Shown here piece after piece: positions 10,986 to 18,721 of a stretch of 64,000 nucleotides of DNA; positions within the stretch are counted from its first letter, which is position 1, and every line of letters begins with the position of its first letter. Both the position numbers and the translations under genes were made by a program. Source of the stretch: Dietzia aurantiaca (GTDB lineage: Bacteria > Actinomycetota > Actinomycetes > Mycobacteriales > Mycobacteriaceae); NCBI RefSeq assembly GCF_021033825.1, contig NZ_JAIFXZ010000008.1:1-64000 (forward strand), written 5' to 3'. The notes beneath the pieces were generated by a model that saw nothing but the letters and a program-made list of their open reading frames with translations, searched no databases and was not told the DNA's origin.

Positions 10986-12412
10986 ACCGGCAATCACAGT
11001 CGGCCCTTCGGCACGGCTTCGCCCTGGCCATGGCGCTAGCGCTGGTGCTGAGCGTGCTGCTCGGTGCCCCGCTCGCCCGGGCTCAGGACGGTGGTGACGA
11101 CACCTCAGCCTCTGAACTGACGTTGGATAACGCAGAGCTCCGGTGGAGTCTGAACGCTGAGAGTGCAGGTTATAAGACCCACTTCGGACACAACTTTTTC
11201 TCCGCTGGGGATGTGTCCGAGGTATTGACGGGCGCGGGTCAGGAACTTACGGAAGGCAAGTGGGTCCGGTCCAACGGCAATGTTCGCGTTGAGAGGTCGC
11301 CGGGGACGCTGGCCACGTGGAGAGATGTAACACCAGACGGCACGGACCCCACGGGTATCGAGATGGTCTTCACGAAGGGGACTGGAACAGTCGATCCGTC
11401 CAACGGCACAGGTTCAATTTCGTGGTCGGGGACCGCGAGCGTCATTTATTACTCGGGGCAGTCGATCTTCTCGATTAGTAATCCCGAGATAAGTATCAGC
11501 AATGGCGCGGCGGTCGTGACGGCGACGCTCAACGGAATCAAGTCTGCCCAGGGCTCTTCTGAATGGAAAGAGCTGGAAGAGGAGGAGGGCATTGTTATTG
11601 CCAACATCTCGCTTGCAGACAACGAGATTGGTTCAAGCGGATTCTCGAAGGCGCCCAATTACAAAGGCGTGACGTATCCTGGCGGAGAGCAACAAGGTGA
11701 CACGTATTTCGGATCATTTCCGGCTCCGTTCGTTGACTATCTAATTGACACCGGACTCGGGGGATACTTTTATTCGACGGGCGGGGTAGCAGACCCAAAG
11801 AAGTTGCCGCTACCCATGACGGTTAGCTGGGATTCAGACGACCGGACCGACATCGATGACGACGGCGGCAGCTCCAAGGGCATCCTCGGCCAGGTCTTCG
11901 ACGACACCCTCGAGGACATCCTGCGCTCGGCCGGAACCGACGTCTCCGACACCGCCGCGGCCTGGATGGACGAGGCATGGAAGCCGCTCCAGCCAGGCGC
12001 GGCCAACGCTGACCAGGGGGCTCAGGGCGCCGGGGGCAAGACCGCGGTGGTCGACTCCACCGTTAACAGCGAGCTGGTGGTGGACGAGGAGTTCGCGTAC
12101 GAGTACGAGGAGTACTACAGCGCTGGAACCCCGATGACCGCCGGCACGGTGGGCGCAGTGGCCGCGAACTCGAGCGGTGGTTCCGCTGGGGGCAGCACCC
12201 CCGCGGCGGCGAGCGCGGCGCCTGCTTCTGTCGCGGACCCCGGCACCGTGCCGGTCGCCGCGAACCTGCCGCTGACCGACGTCGTCTACTCCAATACTTC
12301 CGCCTCGTCAGACGCGGGAAACACCCTCCCACAGTGGCAATGGTGGGTCGGTGGGGTCCTGCTCGCGCTCGCGGCAGGCCTCTTCTACCAAGCGGTTCTC
12401 AGAAAGGACTGA
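10982..12412 (+). CDS. htaA: HtaA-domain heme-binding protein, membrane anchored
   Basis: 476 residues. Signal peptide ending at ARAQ, one HtaA domain (about 45-300, opening LDNAELRWSLNAES, with GTGSISWSGTASVIYYSG and SIFSISNPEISIS), an Ala/Ser/Gly-rich spacer, and a C-terminal anchor helix (QWWVGGVLLALAAGLFYQAV) followed by RKD. In corynebacteria HtaA binds heme, also from hemoglobin, and passes it to HmuT. The start overlaps the previous stop (ATGA). Oddity: the HtaA-domain DNA from about 11100 to 11840 is much less GC-rich (about 52-53 percent in two 60-base lines I counted) than its flanks and uses codons such as ATT, AGT and AAT that are rare nearby. This suggests a replaced or imported segment. 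Confidence 0.87.
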   Translation: MNRQSQSALRHGFALAMALALVLSVLLGAPLARAQDGGDDTSASELTLDNAELRWSLNAESAGYKTHFGHNFFSAGDVSEVLTGAGQELTEGKWVRSNGNVRVERSPGTLATWRDVTPDGTDPTGIEMVFTKGTGTVDPSNGTGSISWSGTASVIYYSGQSIFSISNPEISISNGAAVVTATLNGIKSAQGSSEWKELEEEEGIVIANISLADNEIGSSGFSKAPNYKGVTYPGGEQQGDTYFGSFPAPFVDYLIDTGLGGYFYSTGGVADPKKLPLPMTVSWDSDDRTDIDDDGGSSKGILGQVFDDTLEDILRSAGTDVSDTAAAWMDEAWKPLQPGAANADQGAQGAGGKTAVVDSTVNSELVVDEEFAYEYEEYYSAGTPMTAGTVGAVAANSSGGSAGGSTPAAASAAPASVADPGTVPVAANLPLTDVVYSNTSASSDAGNTLPQWQWWVGGVLLALAAGLFYQAVLRKD

Positions 12413-12413
12413 T

Positions 12414-13118
12414 GTGAAGTCTTCCTCCGATAGGTTCGCCCGCGCAGCTCGGCGGAGCACCGCGCTCGGCGCCGTCGCGTTGATCGCTGGCGTCGCACTG
12501 GCCCCCGCGGCCAACGCCGACAACGCGACCACCGGCACACTGGCGGACACGCTCCTGCAGTCCATCGCCTCCGCCTCCACGGCGGGTTCCGGCGAGGCCC
12601 CACAGGACGAATCTCAGCAGGCCCATGGCCCGCGAGTGACCCTCTCGAAGTCGGTGATCAGCGCGAACGGCGAGCACGAGATCACCGTCACCGGGACCGG
12701 CTTCACGGACGCCGGGGTCGTGGGAGCCCGGCCGCCGCTCGCGGGCAAGAACCCCGGCATCTACGTGGTCCTAGGCAAGTTCGCCGATGAGTGGAAGCCG
12801 TCCGAGGAGGCACCGCCCTCCGCACGAAAGATCATCACGCAGCATTGGGCCGTCAACGCCGAGGACGTCGAGACGATCGGCGGCGCCGAGAAGGGCGGGA
12901 TCGTGCTGGGCACCGACGGCAGCTTCACTGCGACGTTCACGGTGTCCAAGGCGCTAGTCGAGGACAAGGCTGGCGACGCCGCCGGCAATCTTGGTATCTA
13001 CACGTACGCAGGCAGTGGCGCGAAGCACGCAGCGTGGGAGACCTATCAGCCGATCAGCTTCGCCGAGCCCGCGACCAGCTCGCTCGGCAGCCTGACAGGG
13101 CTGTTCCCCATCTTCTGA
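12414..13118 (+). CDS. Secreted neocarzinostatin-like protein, heme locus
   Basis: 234 residues. Signal peptide ending near APAANA (about residue 36), a short disordered region, then one beta-sandwich domain: EITVTGTGF, PGIYVVLGKF, GTDGSFTATF, then a YTYAGSGAKHAAWETY block. These blocks line up one for one with the membrane-anchored protein at 9537-10985 but without the cysteine pair. It has no C-terminal membrane helix and ends in LGSLTGLFPIF. The GTG start sits 1 base after the htaA stop with AGAAAGGA upstream. Last gene of the hmuT-to-here operon, which ends in a terminator. Probably a cell-envelope or released partner of HtaA; the function is inferred only from context. Confidence 0.78.
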   Translation: MKSSSDRFARAARRSTALGAVALIAGVALAPAANADNATTGTLADTLLQSIASASTAGSGEAPQDESQQAHGPRVTLSKSVISANGEHEITVTGTGFTDAGVVGARPPLAGKNPGIYVVLGKFADEWKPSEEAPPSARKIITQHWAVNAEDVETIGGAEKGGIVLGTDGSFTATFTVSKALVEDKAGDAAGNLGIYTYAGSGAKHAAWETYQPISFAEPATSSLGSLTGLFPIF

Positions 13119-13142
13119 CCGGGACGCCGGTCAGATCGCACT

Positions 13143-13177
13143 CGGCCCCGACACCTCCTGAGTTGGTGTCGGGGCCG
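13143..13177 (+). terminator. Terminator of the heme-uptake operon
   Basis: A perfect 13-bp stem CGGCCCCGACACC / GGTGTCGGGGCCG with a 9-base loop, 24 bases after the last gene of the operon. Confidence 0.85.
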
Positions 13178-13218
13178 CGGTGTCTCTGCAGGTAGCGGGT
13201 GGTTGAGCAGAGTGGGAC

Positions 13219-13233
13219 GACGACGACAACGCC
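13219..13233 (-). repeat. Intergenic copy of the GGCGTTGTCGTCGTC word
   Basis: Exact 15-mer (minus strand GGCGTTGTCGTCGTC) between convergent genes, overlapping the left arm of the hmuO terminator. Other exact copies lie at 2316, 10812, 38983 and 60851. Confidence 0.7.
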
Positions 13234-13263
13234 CCGAGTCCGTTCACCGGTCCCGGGGCGTTG
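13227..13263 (-). terminator. Terminator of hmuO
   Basis: A 10-bp inverted repeat CAACGCCCCG / CGGGGCGTTG with a 17-base loop, just after the hmuO stop in its reading direction. It may act on both strands, since the genes converge here. Confidence 0.65.
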
Positions 13264-13275
13264 CCTCGCGAAGCG

Positions 13276-13914
13276 TTACTTGACGCCGGCGGCCTCCAGG
13301 TCGAGGAAGATCCGGTGATTGAGGTCGAAGGCGCGGGTGGCGGCGTCGAGCGCCTCCTGCCGGTCCTCGTCGCTCAACGGGAGGGTGTTGAGCGCGCTGC
13401 GGTAGTTGTCCTTGTAAACCTTCGGCTTCTCGATCTCGAACTCATAGAAGCTCAGTCCGTCCTCGAGCCCGTAGTGGCGACGGACCATGGTCTTGATGAT
13501 CTGCCCGCCCGACAGGTCGCCGAGGTAGCGGACGTAGTGATGCCCGATCAGCGCGGCCGCGTTGCCAGCGCATGCACGCAGCTCGGCCACGTAGTCCTCG
13601 ACGGCGGGCACGATTGCCTCGAATGTCCGGCCCTCGACCCGATGGAACTCAAGGTCGGCTCGCAGTGCGGCAGTGCGGTCGAGCCGAGAATCGAGGATCG
13701 GTGTGATCCGTGGATCGGGGCCGACTTCTCGGCACGCGTTCTCCAGTGCCTCATAAACGGGCAGAGACTGCCGAAGGAGGGCCACCAGGCCGTCCGGCGA
13801 GCCTTCCCCGCCCATCAATCGCGTGATGAAGGTGGCTGTCTCGGCGCGCTCATGTGCGTCCATCGTGGAATCGTGAAGCGCGGCGGACAGGGGGGCGGGA
13901 ATTGTGGTCTCCAT
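13276..13914 (-). CDS. hmuO: Heme oxygenase
   Basis: Opens the heme ring to biliverdin, CO and Fe2+, releasing iron from imported heme in the cytosol. 212 residues, close to the 215 of corynebacterial HmuO. His21 in STMDAHERAE is the expected proximal heme ligand, and the distal helix carries GDLSGGQIIKTM with the glycines that contact heme. Transcribed toward the heme-uptake operon. The ATG is preceded by GGAG, and a degenerate DtxR-like box lies just upstream. It completes the capture, import and degradation route of this island. Confidence 0.95.
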   Translation of the reverse strand: METTIPAPLSAALHDSTMDAHERAETATFITRLMGGEGSPDGLVALLRQSLPVYEALENACREVGPDPRITPILDSRLDRTAALRADLEFHRVEGRTFEAIVPAVEDYVAELRACAGNAAALIGHHYVRYLGDLSGGQIIKTMVRRHYGLEDGLSFYEFEIEKPKVYKDNYRSALNTLPLSDEDRQEALDAATRAFDLNHRIFLDLEAAGVK

Positions 13915-13930
13915 TGGTTCTCCATGCTGG

Positions 13931-13949
13931 TGAGGTTTGCCTAATGAGA
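13931..13949 (-). promoter_or_regulatory. Weak DtxR/IdeR-like box before hmuO
   Basis: TGAGGTTTGCCTAATGAGA (plus-strand reading) keeps AGGTT and CCTAA-like half sites but matches the DtxR consensus at only about 11 of 19 places. It starts 17 bases upstream of the hmuO ATG. Iron control of hmuO is known in corynebacteria; this site is a candidate only. Confidence 0.4.
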
Positions 13950-14123
13950 ATACGTTATCGGCAGCGATGAATCCATAGTGAAATATCGGATCGAGTTGGC
14001 AGTCGACGAGTGTTATGACGATAAGGGTCGGCCTCCGAATGGGGTGAATTCTCAGATGAGTCCACTCCGCATTCGGAGGCCGTCCATTGTCACGCGGGAA
14101 AGCGCGTTATGTTATTCGGCGGG

Positions 14124-14924
14124 TCAGAACCCAAGGGATCCGAAGATGTTGCCAAGCGAGCCGAAGATGCCGCCACCGGTGTTGTCATCGTCGTCACCGC
14201 CGTTATCGTCACCGCCGTTGTCTCCACCACCGTTGTCGCCGCCGCCGGGCTCGCACGCGCTCGACACCTCGAGATTTAGGGTGACTGGGTCCATCTCGGA
14301 ACCGGCAGCGTAATTGCCCAACGCCGGGACGAACTCGGAATGGAGGATTGAGCGGTCCGAGCCGACGGTTACCGTTCCTGCCTTGTGGAAGGTGCCGGCT
14401 GCGTTCAGGTCGAAGGTGGCCGCGACGACCTGGGTGCCCTCGGTGTACACGGGGTCAGCGTTGGGGTCCATGTTCAACTCTGTGCCCCGGTAGTCCATCT
14501 TGAGGACGCCCTCATCTCCATCAATCTCGACGGTGGGGTTACTGATCCGCGTGTCGAGTGCTCCGTGATGGCCGTGCAGGTGGACCTCGCCCTCGCCCGA
14601 GGCTGCGGCGGAGTTCTGTGAGGTGACGGCTCCGCTTGTAACAGGCCAGATGAAGCGCCCGTCGGCTCCGGTGGGCGCCCCCTGGAAGGTCACTCCTTCG
14701 CCGAGGTTCCAGCCACCCTCGACGAACGGCATGTTGAGGTAGTTGCGGAACGACTGCTTGACGCCCCACTCGATGGTGCCGCCGGTGACGGAGTAGGTCA
14801 CGTCCTCGGGGGCGCAGACGGTGTCGTCAGCAGCGGCGACTGCCGGGATGGCGAGAGCGGACAGGCCCATGAGGGCGGCCGAGGTCAGTGCGACGGCGCC
14901 GGAGCGGGAGGCAGAGCGGAGCAT
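14124..14924 (-). CDS. Secreted single-HtaA-domain protein
   Basis: 266 residues. The ATG at 14924 has AAGGAT upstream and gives a clean signal peptide ending near VAAAD (about residue 32). One HtaA domain (about 40-230: GGTIEWGVKQSFRNYL, ISNPTVEIDGDEG, VVAATFDLNAAGTFHKAG) is followed by an acidic Gly/Asn/Asp tail (GGGDNGGGDNGGDDNGG) and a hydrophobic C-terminus with a repeated FGSLG that ends in Phe. No membrane helix or LPXTG signal. In corynebacteria a second HtaA-family protein, HtaB, binds heme and passes it on; this is probably the counterpart. Tandem iron boxes precede it. The end resembles the LGSLTGLFPIF end of the protein at 12414-13118. Confidence 0.85.
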   Translation of the reverse strand: MLRSASRSGAVALTSAALMGLSALAIPAVAAADDTVCAPEDVTYSVTGGTIEWGVKQSFRNYLNMPFVEGGWNLGEGVTFQGAPTGADGRFIWPVTSGAVTSQNSAAASGEGEVHLHGHHGALDTRISNPTVEIDGDEGVLKMDYRGTELNMDPNADPVYTEGTQVVAATFDLNAAGTFHKAGTVTVGSDRSILHSEFVPALGNYAAGSEMDPVTLNLEVSSACEPGGGDNGGGDNGGDDNGGDDDDNTGGGIFGSLGNIFGSLGF

Positions 14925-14985
14925 GGATAGATCCTTCGTGTTGGTCGTACCGGGCATCCGATGCGCCCGGGTCGGCAACCTCAAC

Positions 14986-15029
14986 TGAGGCGAGCCTAAC
15001 CTTAACCATAGAAGGGGAGCCTAACCTTA
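14986..15029 (-). promoter_or_regulatory. Tandem DtxR/IdeR-like iron boxes before the HtaA-domain gene
   Basis: On the minus strand TAAGGTTAGGCTCGCCTCA (15004-14986, 15 of 19 consensus matches) and TAAGGTTAGGCTCCCCTTC (15029-15011, about 14 of 19) are repeated 25 bases apart and share TAAGGTTAGGCTC. They lie 62-105 bases before the start codon. The remainder of the 393-base gap to the next gene (15030-15317) shows no gene or clear structure to me. Confidence 0.75.
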
Positions 15030-15317
15030 ACTAGCGATGTGTGATTTGCGACACACGTCGGCCCGGGCGGGTCGGGTCCACGTGGGCCGAGAGAGTGACT
15101 CGGTCGGCGTTGTGGCAGCTGGGAGGCATGAAACCCGCAGCAGAACGGTGCGGCAGAGGAACCGGCCGCTGTCGAGAAAGATCCGCAGAAGTTACTCAAC
15201 AGGAGTTGCGAGATATCCGAGAATCTCGCGAATCCTGTCGAGCAACCTCCGTGTGTGGGGCGCGTGTGCGGGCGAGGGCGTCGTCGCAGAGGCGGACGCC
15301 GGTGGCGGCGCGGCGGG

Positions 15318-16466
15318 TCAGTGGGCCGCGGCGACGCGCCCCATCCGCACGAAGGCCTCGGTAAGAATTTCCTCGGAGCACGCGAAATTGAGGCGAACGA
15401 AGCCCTTGCCCTGAGAGCCGAACGCGGGCCCGGGGCTCAGTGCCACGCGGGCCTCGTCCAGGAACACCGCGGCCGGGTCGTCGCCGAGGCCCGGGTACGC
15501 GCGCAGGTCGATCCACGCCACGAATCCGGCATCAGGGCGACGCCACCGGGCGCGGGGCAGGTGCTCGGCCAGTAGCCGCTCCATGAGGTCCAAGTTCGAG
15601 GCGAGCGCCGCCCGCATCTCATCCAGCCAGTCGAGCGAGTCGGCCATTGCGGCCTCGCCGGCGAGCGCGCCGAAATGTCCGACCGCGCCCGACAGTGCCG
15701 AGCGCGGGACCGCGAACTTGCCGGGATTGCCGTTGATCACGAACGCGCACTTGAGCCCAGCCAGGTTGAACGCTTTGGACGCCGACGAGATGGCCAGCCC
15801 CACCTCGCGGGCGGTGGGCGACACGGCCAGGAACGAGCGGAAATCGACTCCGGGCATGGCCAGCGGCGCCCAGATCTCATCCGAGACCACCACGGCGTCG
15901 TACTGCGCGGCCAGGTCGGCGAGCTCGGCCAACTCGGCATCGGAGTGCAGCACGCCGGTGGGGTTGTGCGGGTGGCTCAGCAGCACGGCACGTGCGCCCT
16001 CGGCCAGGGCCCGCTCGATGCCGGGGAGATCGAGGCGGGGGTTGTCGTCGTCGTGGTCGATCAACGGCACCGTCACCGGTGACATCCCCACCCGCCGGAT
16101 CCACGGCCCGAACGGCATGTACACCGGCGGCGTGTACACGACGCCGGCGCCCACCGGCAGGGTCCGCGCCAGCGTCTCGCGCACCCCCACGCCCACGTCG
16201 TTGACCGGCACCACGGTCTCCTCGGGCACCTCATAGCCGAACCGCGAGTAGAAGCGCGCGCACACCCCGGCGAACCGCTCGATCTCGGTGAAGTAGCCGG
16301 TGTCCCCGTCGGCGACCGCGGCGGTCAGCCGCTCCTGGATGGCGGGCGCGAGCAGAACGTCGGTCTCCGCCACGAACAGCGGCAACACGTCCCCGGGGTA
16401 GGCCTGCCACTTCTGGCTCCGCCGGTTGCGCAGCACGGACTCGGGGACATCCAGGGGAAATGGCAC
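15318..16466 (-). CDS. MalY/PatB-type PLP aminotransferase (likely cystathionine beta-lyase)
   Basis: 382 residues, fold-type I PLP enzyme of the MalY/PatB family, which usually cleaves C-S bonds (cystathionine to homocysteine; AecD in Corynebacterium). The PLP lysine is Lys231 in SSASKAFNLAG. Also visible are YTPPVYMPFG, LLSHPHNPTGVLH and VVVSDEIWAPL. The GTG at 16466 is chosen because it gives the usual VPFPLDVPE opening and has AAAGGA upstream. A small acidic insert DHDDDNP (about 138-144) is coded by a GTTGTCGTCGTC word. It stands alone between the heme island and a small secreted-protein gene. The exact substrate is not shown by the sequence. Confidence 0.85.
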   Translation of the reverse strand: MPFPLDVPESVLRNRRSQKWQAYPGDVLPLFVAETDVLLAPAIQERLTAAVADGDTGYFTEIERFAGVCARFYSRFGYEVPEETVVPVNDVGVGVRETLARTLPVGAGVVYTPPVYMPFGPWIRRVGMSPVTVPLIDHDDDNPRLDLPGIERALAEGARAVLLSHPHNPTGVLHSDAELAELADLAAQYDAVVVSDEIWAPLAMPGVDFRSFLAVSPTAREVGLAISSASKAFNLAGLKCAFVINGNPGKFAVPRSALSGAVGHFGALAGEAAMADSLDWLDEMRAALASNLDLMERLLAEHLPRARWRRPDAGFVAWIDLRAYPGLGDDPAAVFLDEARVALSPGPAFGSQGKGFVRLNFACSEEILTEAFVRMGRVAAAH

Positions 16467-16507
16467 GTGGGGGTCCTTTCGCAGCGGGTTCGAAAATCCC
16501 AGGTTAC

Positions 16508-17119
16508 TCAGCTGCCGGGCACGAACCCCGGGTACACCCACACGTCGAAGTTCCGGGAGTCGGCTCCAAACGGGGCGAGTGGCATGAGCGAGACCCATGT
16601 GTCGGTTGTCGAACCGGGGACGGTGCCGGCGGGGATTCCGATGCCGCCCGAGGTGGTGGGCCACCCTCGCTCGCCGGCCAGGCCGTATGCGCCCCGAACA
16701 CTCCCGTCGGCTGCGGACCCGGTCGATCCGGTGATCACGTCCGAAAGCGCGAGGACACGGTGAAGCCGGTGTGGCGTCCCCGCCAGGTCGCGTTGCCAGC
16801 AGTCTGATCCCAGGGAAACGTAGTTCGAACACCAGATCTCGGTGTCCGTGCCGAACGGGGAGAGTACGCGCATGGGTGCGCCGTTCGGGGCCCAGAACTG
16901 CGGATCCGACGGCGCGACGGCGTACGGCCAGTGTGAGAGCTCGGCCCACCCGAACGGGCCCTCGGTGGCGGGCGGGAACGGTCGGTCGGCCGGCCAGGCG
17001 GGATCGTCCAGTGACTGAGCGAGGGCAGCGGGCGCGGTCGCGACAGGACCGAGAAGCGGCGCGGCCAGGATGACCGCTGCAAGAGCAGTGCGGCGGAATC
17101 GTGTGACGATGCGTGACAT
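16508..17119 (-). CDS. Small secreted protein, DPxFW family
   Basis: 203 residues. A clear signal peptide (RRTALAAVILAAPLLG, cleavage near ALAQS about residue 35) and no later membrane segment. The mature part carries SDPQFWAPNG, RVLSPFGTDTEIWC and SDCWQRD. The same pattern (DPxFWxP, RVLxP, then two spaced cysteines and Asp) recurs in the secreted protein at 60106-60543 and in a decayed copy near 58 kb. The two cysteines probably form a disulfide. The C-terminal half (TDTWVSLMPLAPFG, FDVWVYPGFVPGS) looks like a beta-rich exported domain. I know no function. It is divergent from narK with a 168-base spacer, but nothing ties it to nitrate use. Confidence 0.7.
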   Translation of the reverse strand: MSRIVTRFRRTALAAVILAAPLLGPVATAPAALAQSLDDPAWPADRPFPPATEGPFGWAELSHWPYAVAPSDPQFWAPNGAPMRVLSPFGTDTEIWCSNYVSLGSDCWQRDLAGTPHRLHRVLALSDVITGSTGSAADGSVRGAYGLAGERGWPTTSGGIGIPAGTVPGSTTDTWVSLMPLAPFGADSRNFDVWVYPGFVPGS

Positions 17120-17181
17120 CTACTCAGTCCACCACGACGACGGACCCCTCACGGCCCGAACGCGCCCAGGTGAGCACACCG

Positions 17182-17217
17182 TGACGGCGCCGTCATCGCC
17201 CGTATCGCCGGGGAAAC
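17182..17217 (+). promoter_or_regulatory. Candidate operators before narK: palindrome and GlnR-like box
   Basis: TGACGGCGCCGTCA at 17182-17195 is a perfect 14-base palindrome. GTATC-n6-GAAAC at 17202-17217 resembles the actinobacterial GlnR box (gTnAC-n6-GaAAC, 9 of the 10 fixed places allowing one mismatch). Both lie 70-106 bases before the narK start. GlnR and NnaR control nitrate assimilation in relatives; binding here is inference. Confidence 0.5.
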
Positions 17218-17287
17218 AGCGGCTCCCTACTGTCAGCGGACGCAGCGCGCCGGGTCCGGCGCCGACGACGAGCGGGAGGGTTGCGGC

Positions 17288-18721
17288 ATGACGCGTTCAC
17301 ACGTCATCGAGAACTGGGATCCGGAGGACACCGGCCAATGGGAGTCGGGCGGGCGGCGCATCGCCATGCGCAATCTGCGCTGGTCGGTGTTCGCCGAGCA
17401 CGTCGGCTTCTCCGTCTGGACACTGTTCGCCGTGCTGGTGCTGTTCATGCCCGAGGACGTCTACGGCCTCGACGCCCCGGACAAGTTCCTCGTCTCCGCG
17501 GTGGTCACCCTCACCGGTGCGGTCCTGCGCGTCCCGTACACACTGGCCACCGCGGTGTTCGGCGGTCGCAACTGGACCATGTTCTCGGCGTTCGTGCTGC
17601 TCATCCCGGCCACAGCGATGCTGTGGATCATGGCCAACCCGGGGCAGCCGCTGTGGACGTACCTGGCGGCCGGCGCGATCGCGGGCCTGGGCGGCGCCAA
17701 CTTCGCCTCCTCGATGACCAACATCAACGCCTTCTTCCCTCAGCGCCAGAAGGGCTGGGCGCTGGGCCTCAACGCCGGCGGTGGCAACCTGGGCGTGGCG
17801 ACGATCCAGGTGGTGGGGCTGATCGTGATCGCGCTGGCGGGCAACCGATCGCCGCACTGGGTGATCGGCCTGTACCTGCTTCTGTTGGCGGTCGCAGGTA
17901 TCGGAGCGGCGCTGCGGATGGACAACTTGCCGCACCAGCCGGTCGACGTGCAGTCCATGAAGGACGTCGCGCGCGACCGGGACGGCTGGGTGCTCTCACT
18001 CCTCTACATCGGTACCTTCGGCTCGTTCATCGGCTTCAGCTTCGCCTTCGGTCAGATGCTCACCATGACGTTCATCGGCAACGGCCAGACCCCGGGCCAG
18101 GCCGCCCTCCACGCCGCCCAGCTCACCTTCCTCGGCCCGCTGCTCGGCTCGCTCACCCGCATGGGCGGCGGCCGGCTGTCAGACCGGCTCGGCGGGTCGC
18201 GCGTGACGTTCTGGACGTTCTGCGCGATGGCCGTGACCACCCTGGCGCTGGTGTACACCTCGACGCTGCAGGCGGGCGGCGACGGCACCCTGTCGGGTGG
18301 CGCGCTGGTGCTGTTCTTCGCCGCGTTCCTGACGCTGTTCGCGCTGACCGGGATGGGCAACGCCTCGGTGTACACGATGATCCCGGCGGTGTTCGAGGCA
18401 CGCAGCCGCGGCCTCGGACTGGGTGAGTCCGAGCGGGCCGCGTGGTCGCGGGCACACGCCGGCGCGTTGATCGGGGTCGCCGGGGCGGTGGGAGCGCTCG
18501 GCGGATTCGGCATCAACATGACGCTGCGCGCGTCCTATCAGGCGTCGGGGTCGGCCACGACGGCGTTCGTGGTGTTCGCGGGGTTCTACGTGATCGCCGC
18601 GCTGGTCACCCGGGCCGTGTACCTGCGCCGGCCCGGGGCGGGCGAGGTGCCGATCACGATGACGACGACGCCGTCGACCGGGTCCCCGCTCACCGGTGAC
18701 GAACCGGCGGCGATTCGATGA
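17288..18721 (+). CDS. narK: Nitrate/nitrite transporter, NarK/NasA-type MFS
   Basis: 477 residues, about 12 membrane helices, major facilitator family. Nitrate-porter landmarks include the glycine-rich GGGNLGVATIQVVG and AGAIAGLGGANFASSMTNIN, with an N-terminal cytosolic stretch WDPEDTGQWESGG typical of actinobacterial NarK2-like proteins. Imports nitrate (or exports nitrite) for the reductase that follows. The ATG at 17288 has GGGAGGG upstream; its stop overlaps the next gene's ATG (ATGA). First gene of the narK/nitrate-reductase/flavoprotein operon. Confidence 0.92.
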   Translation: MTRSHVIENWDPEDTGQWESGGRRIAMRNLRWSVFAEHVGFSVWTLFAVLVLFMPEDVYGLDAPDKFLVSAVVTLTGAVLRVPYTLATAVFGGRNWTMFSAFVLLIPATAMLWIMANPGQPLWTYLAAGAIAGLGGANFASSMTNINAFFPQRQKGWALGLNAGGGNLGVATIQVVGLIVIALAGNRSPHWVIGLYLLLLAVAGIGAALRMDNLPHQPVDVQSMKDVARDRDGWVLSLLYIGTFGSFIGFSFAFGQMLTMTFIGNGQTPGQAALHAAQLTFLGPLLGSLTRMGGGRLSDRLGGSRVTFWTFCAMAVTTLALVYTSTLQAGGDGTLSGGALVLFFAAFLTLFALTGMGNASVYTMIPAVFEARSRGLGLGESERAAWSRAHAGALIGVAGAVGALGGFGINMTLRASYQASGSATTAFVVFAGFYVIAALVTRAVYLRRPGAGEVPITMTTTPSTGSPLTGDEPAAIR

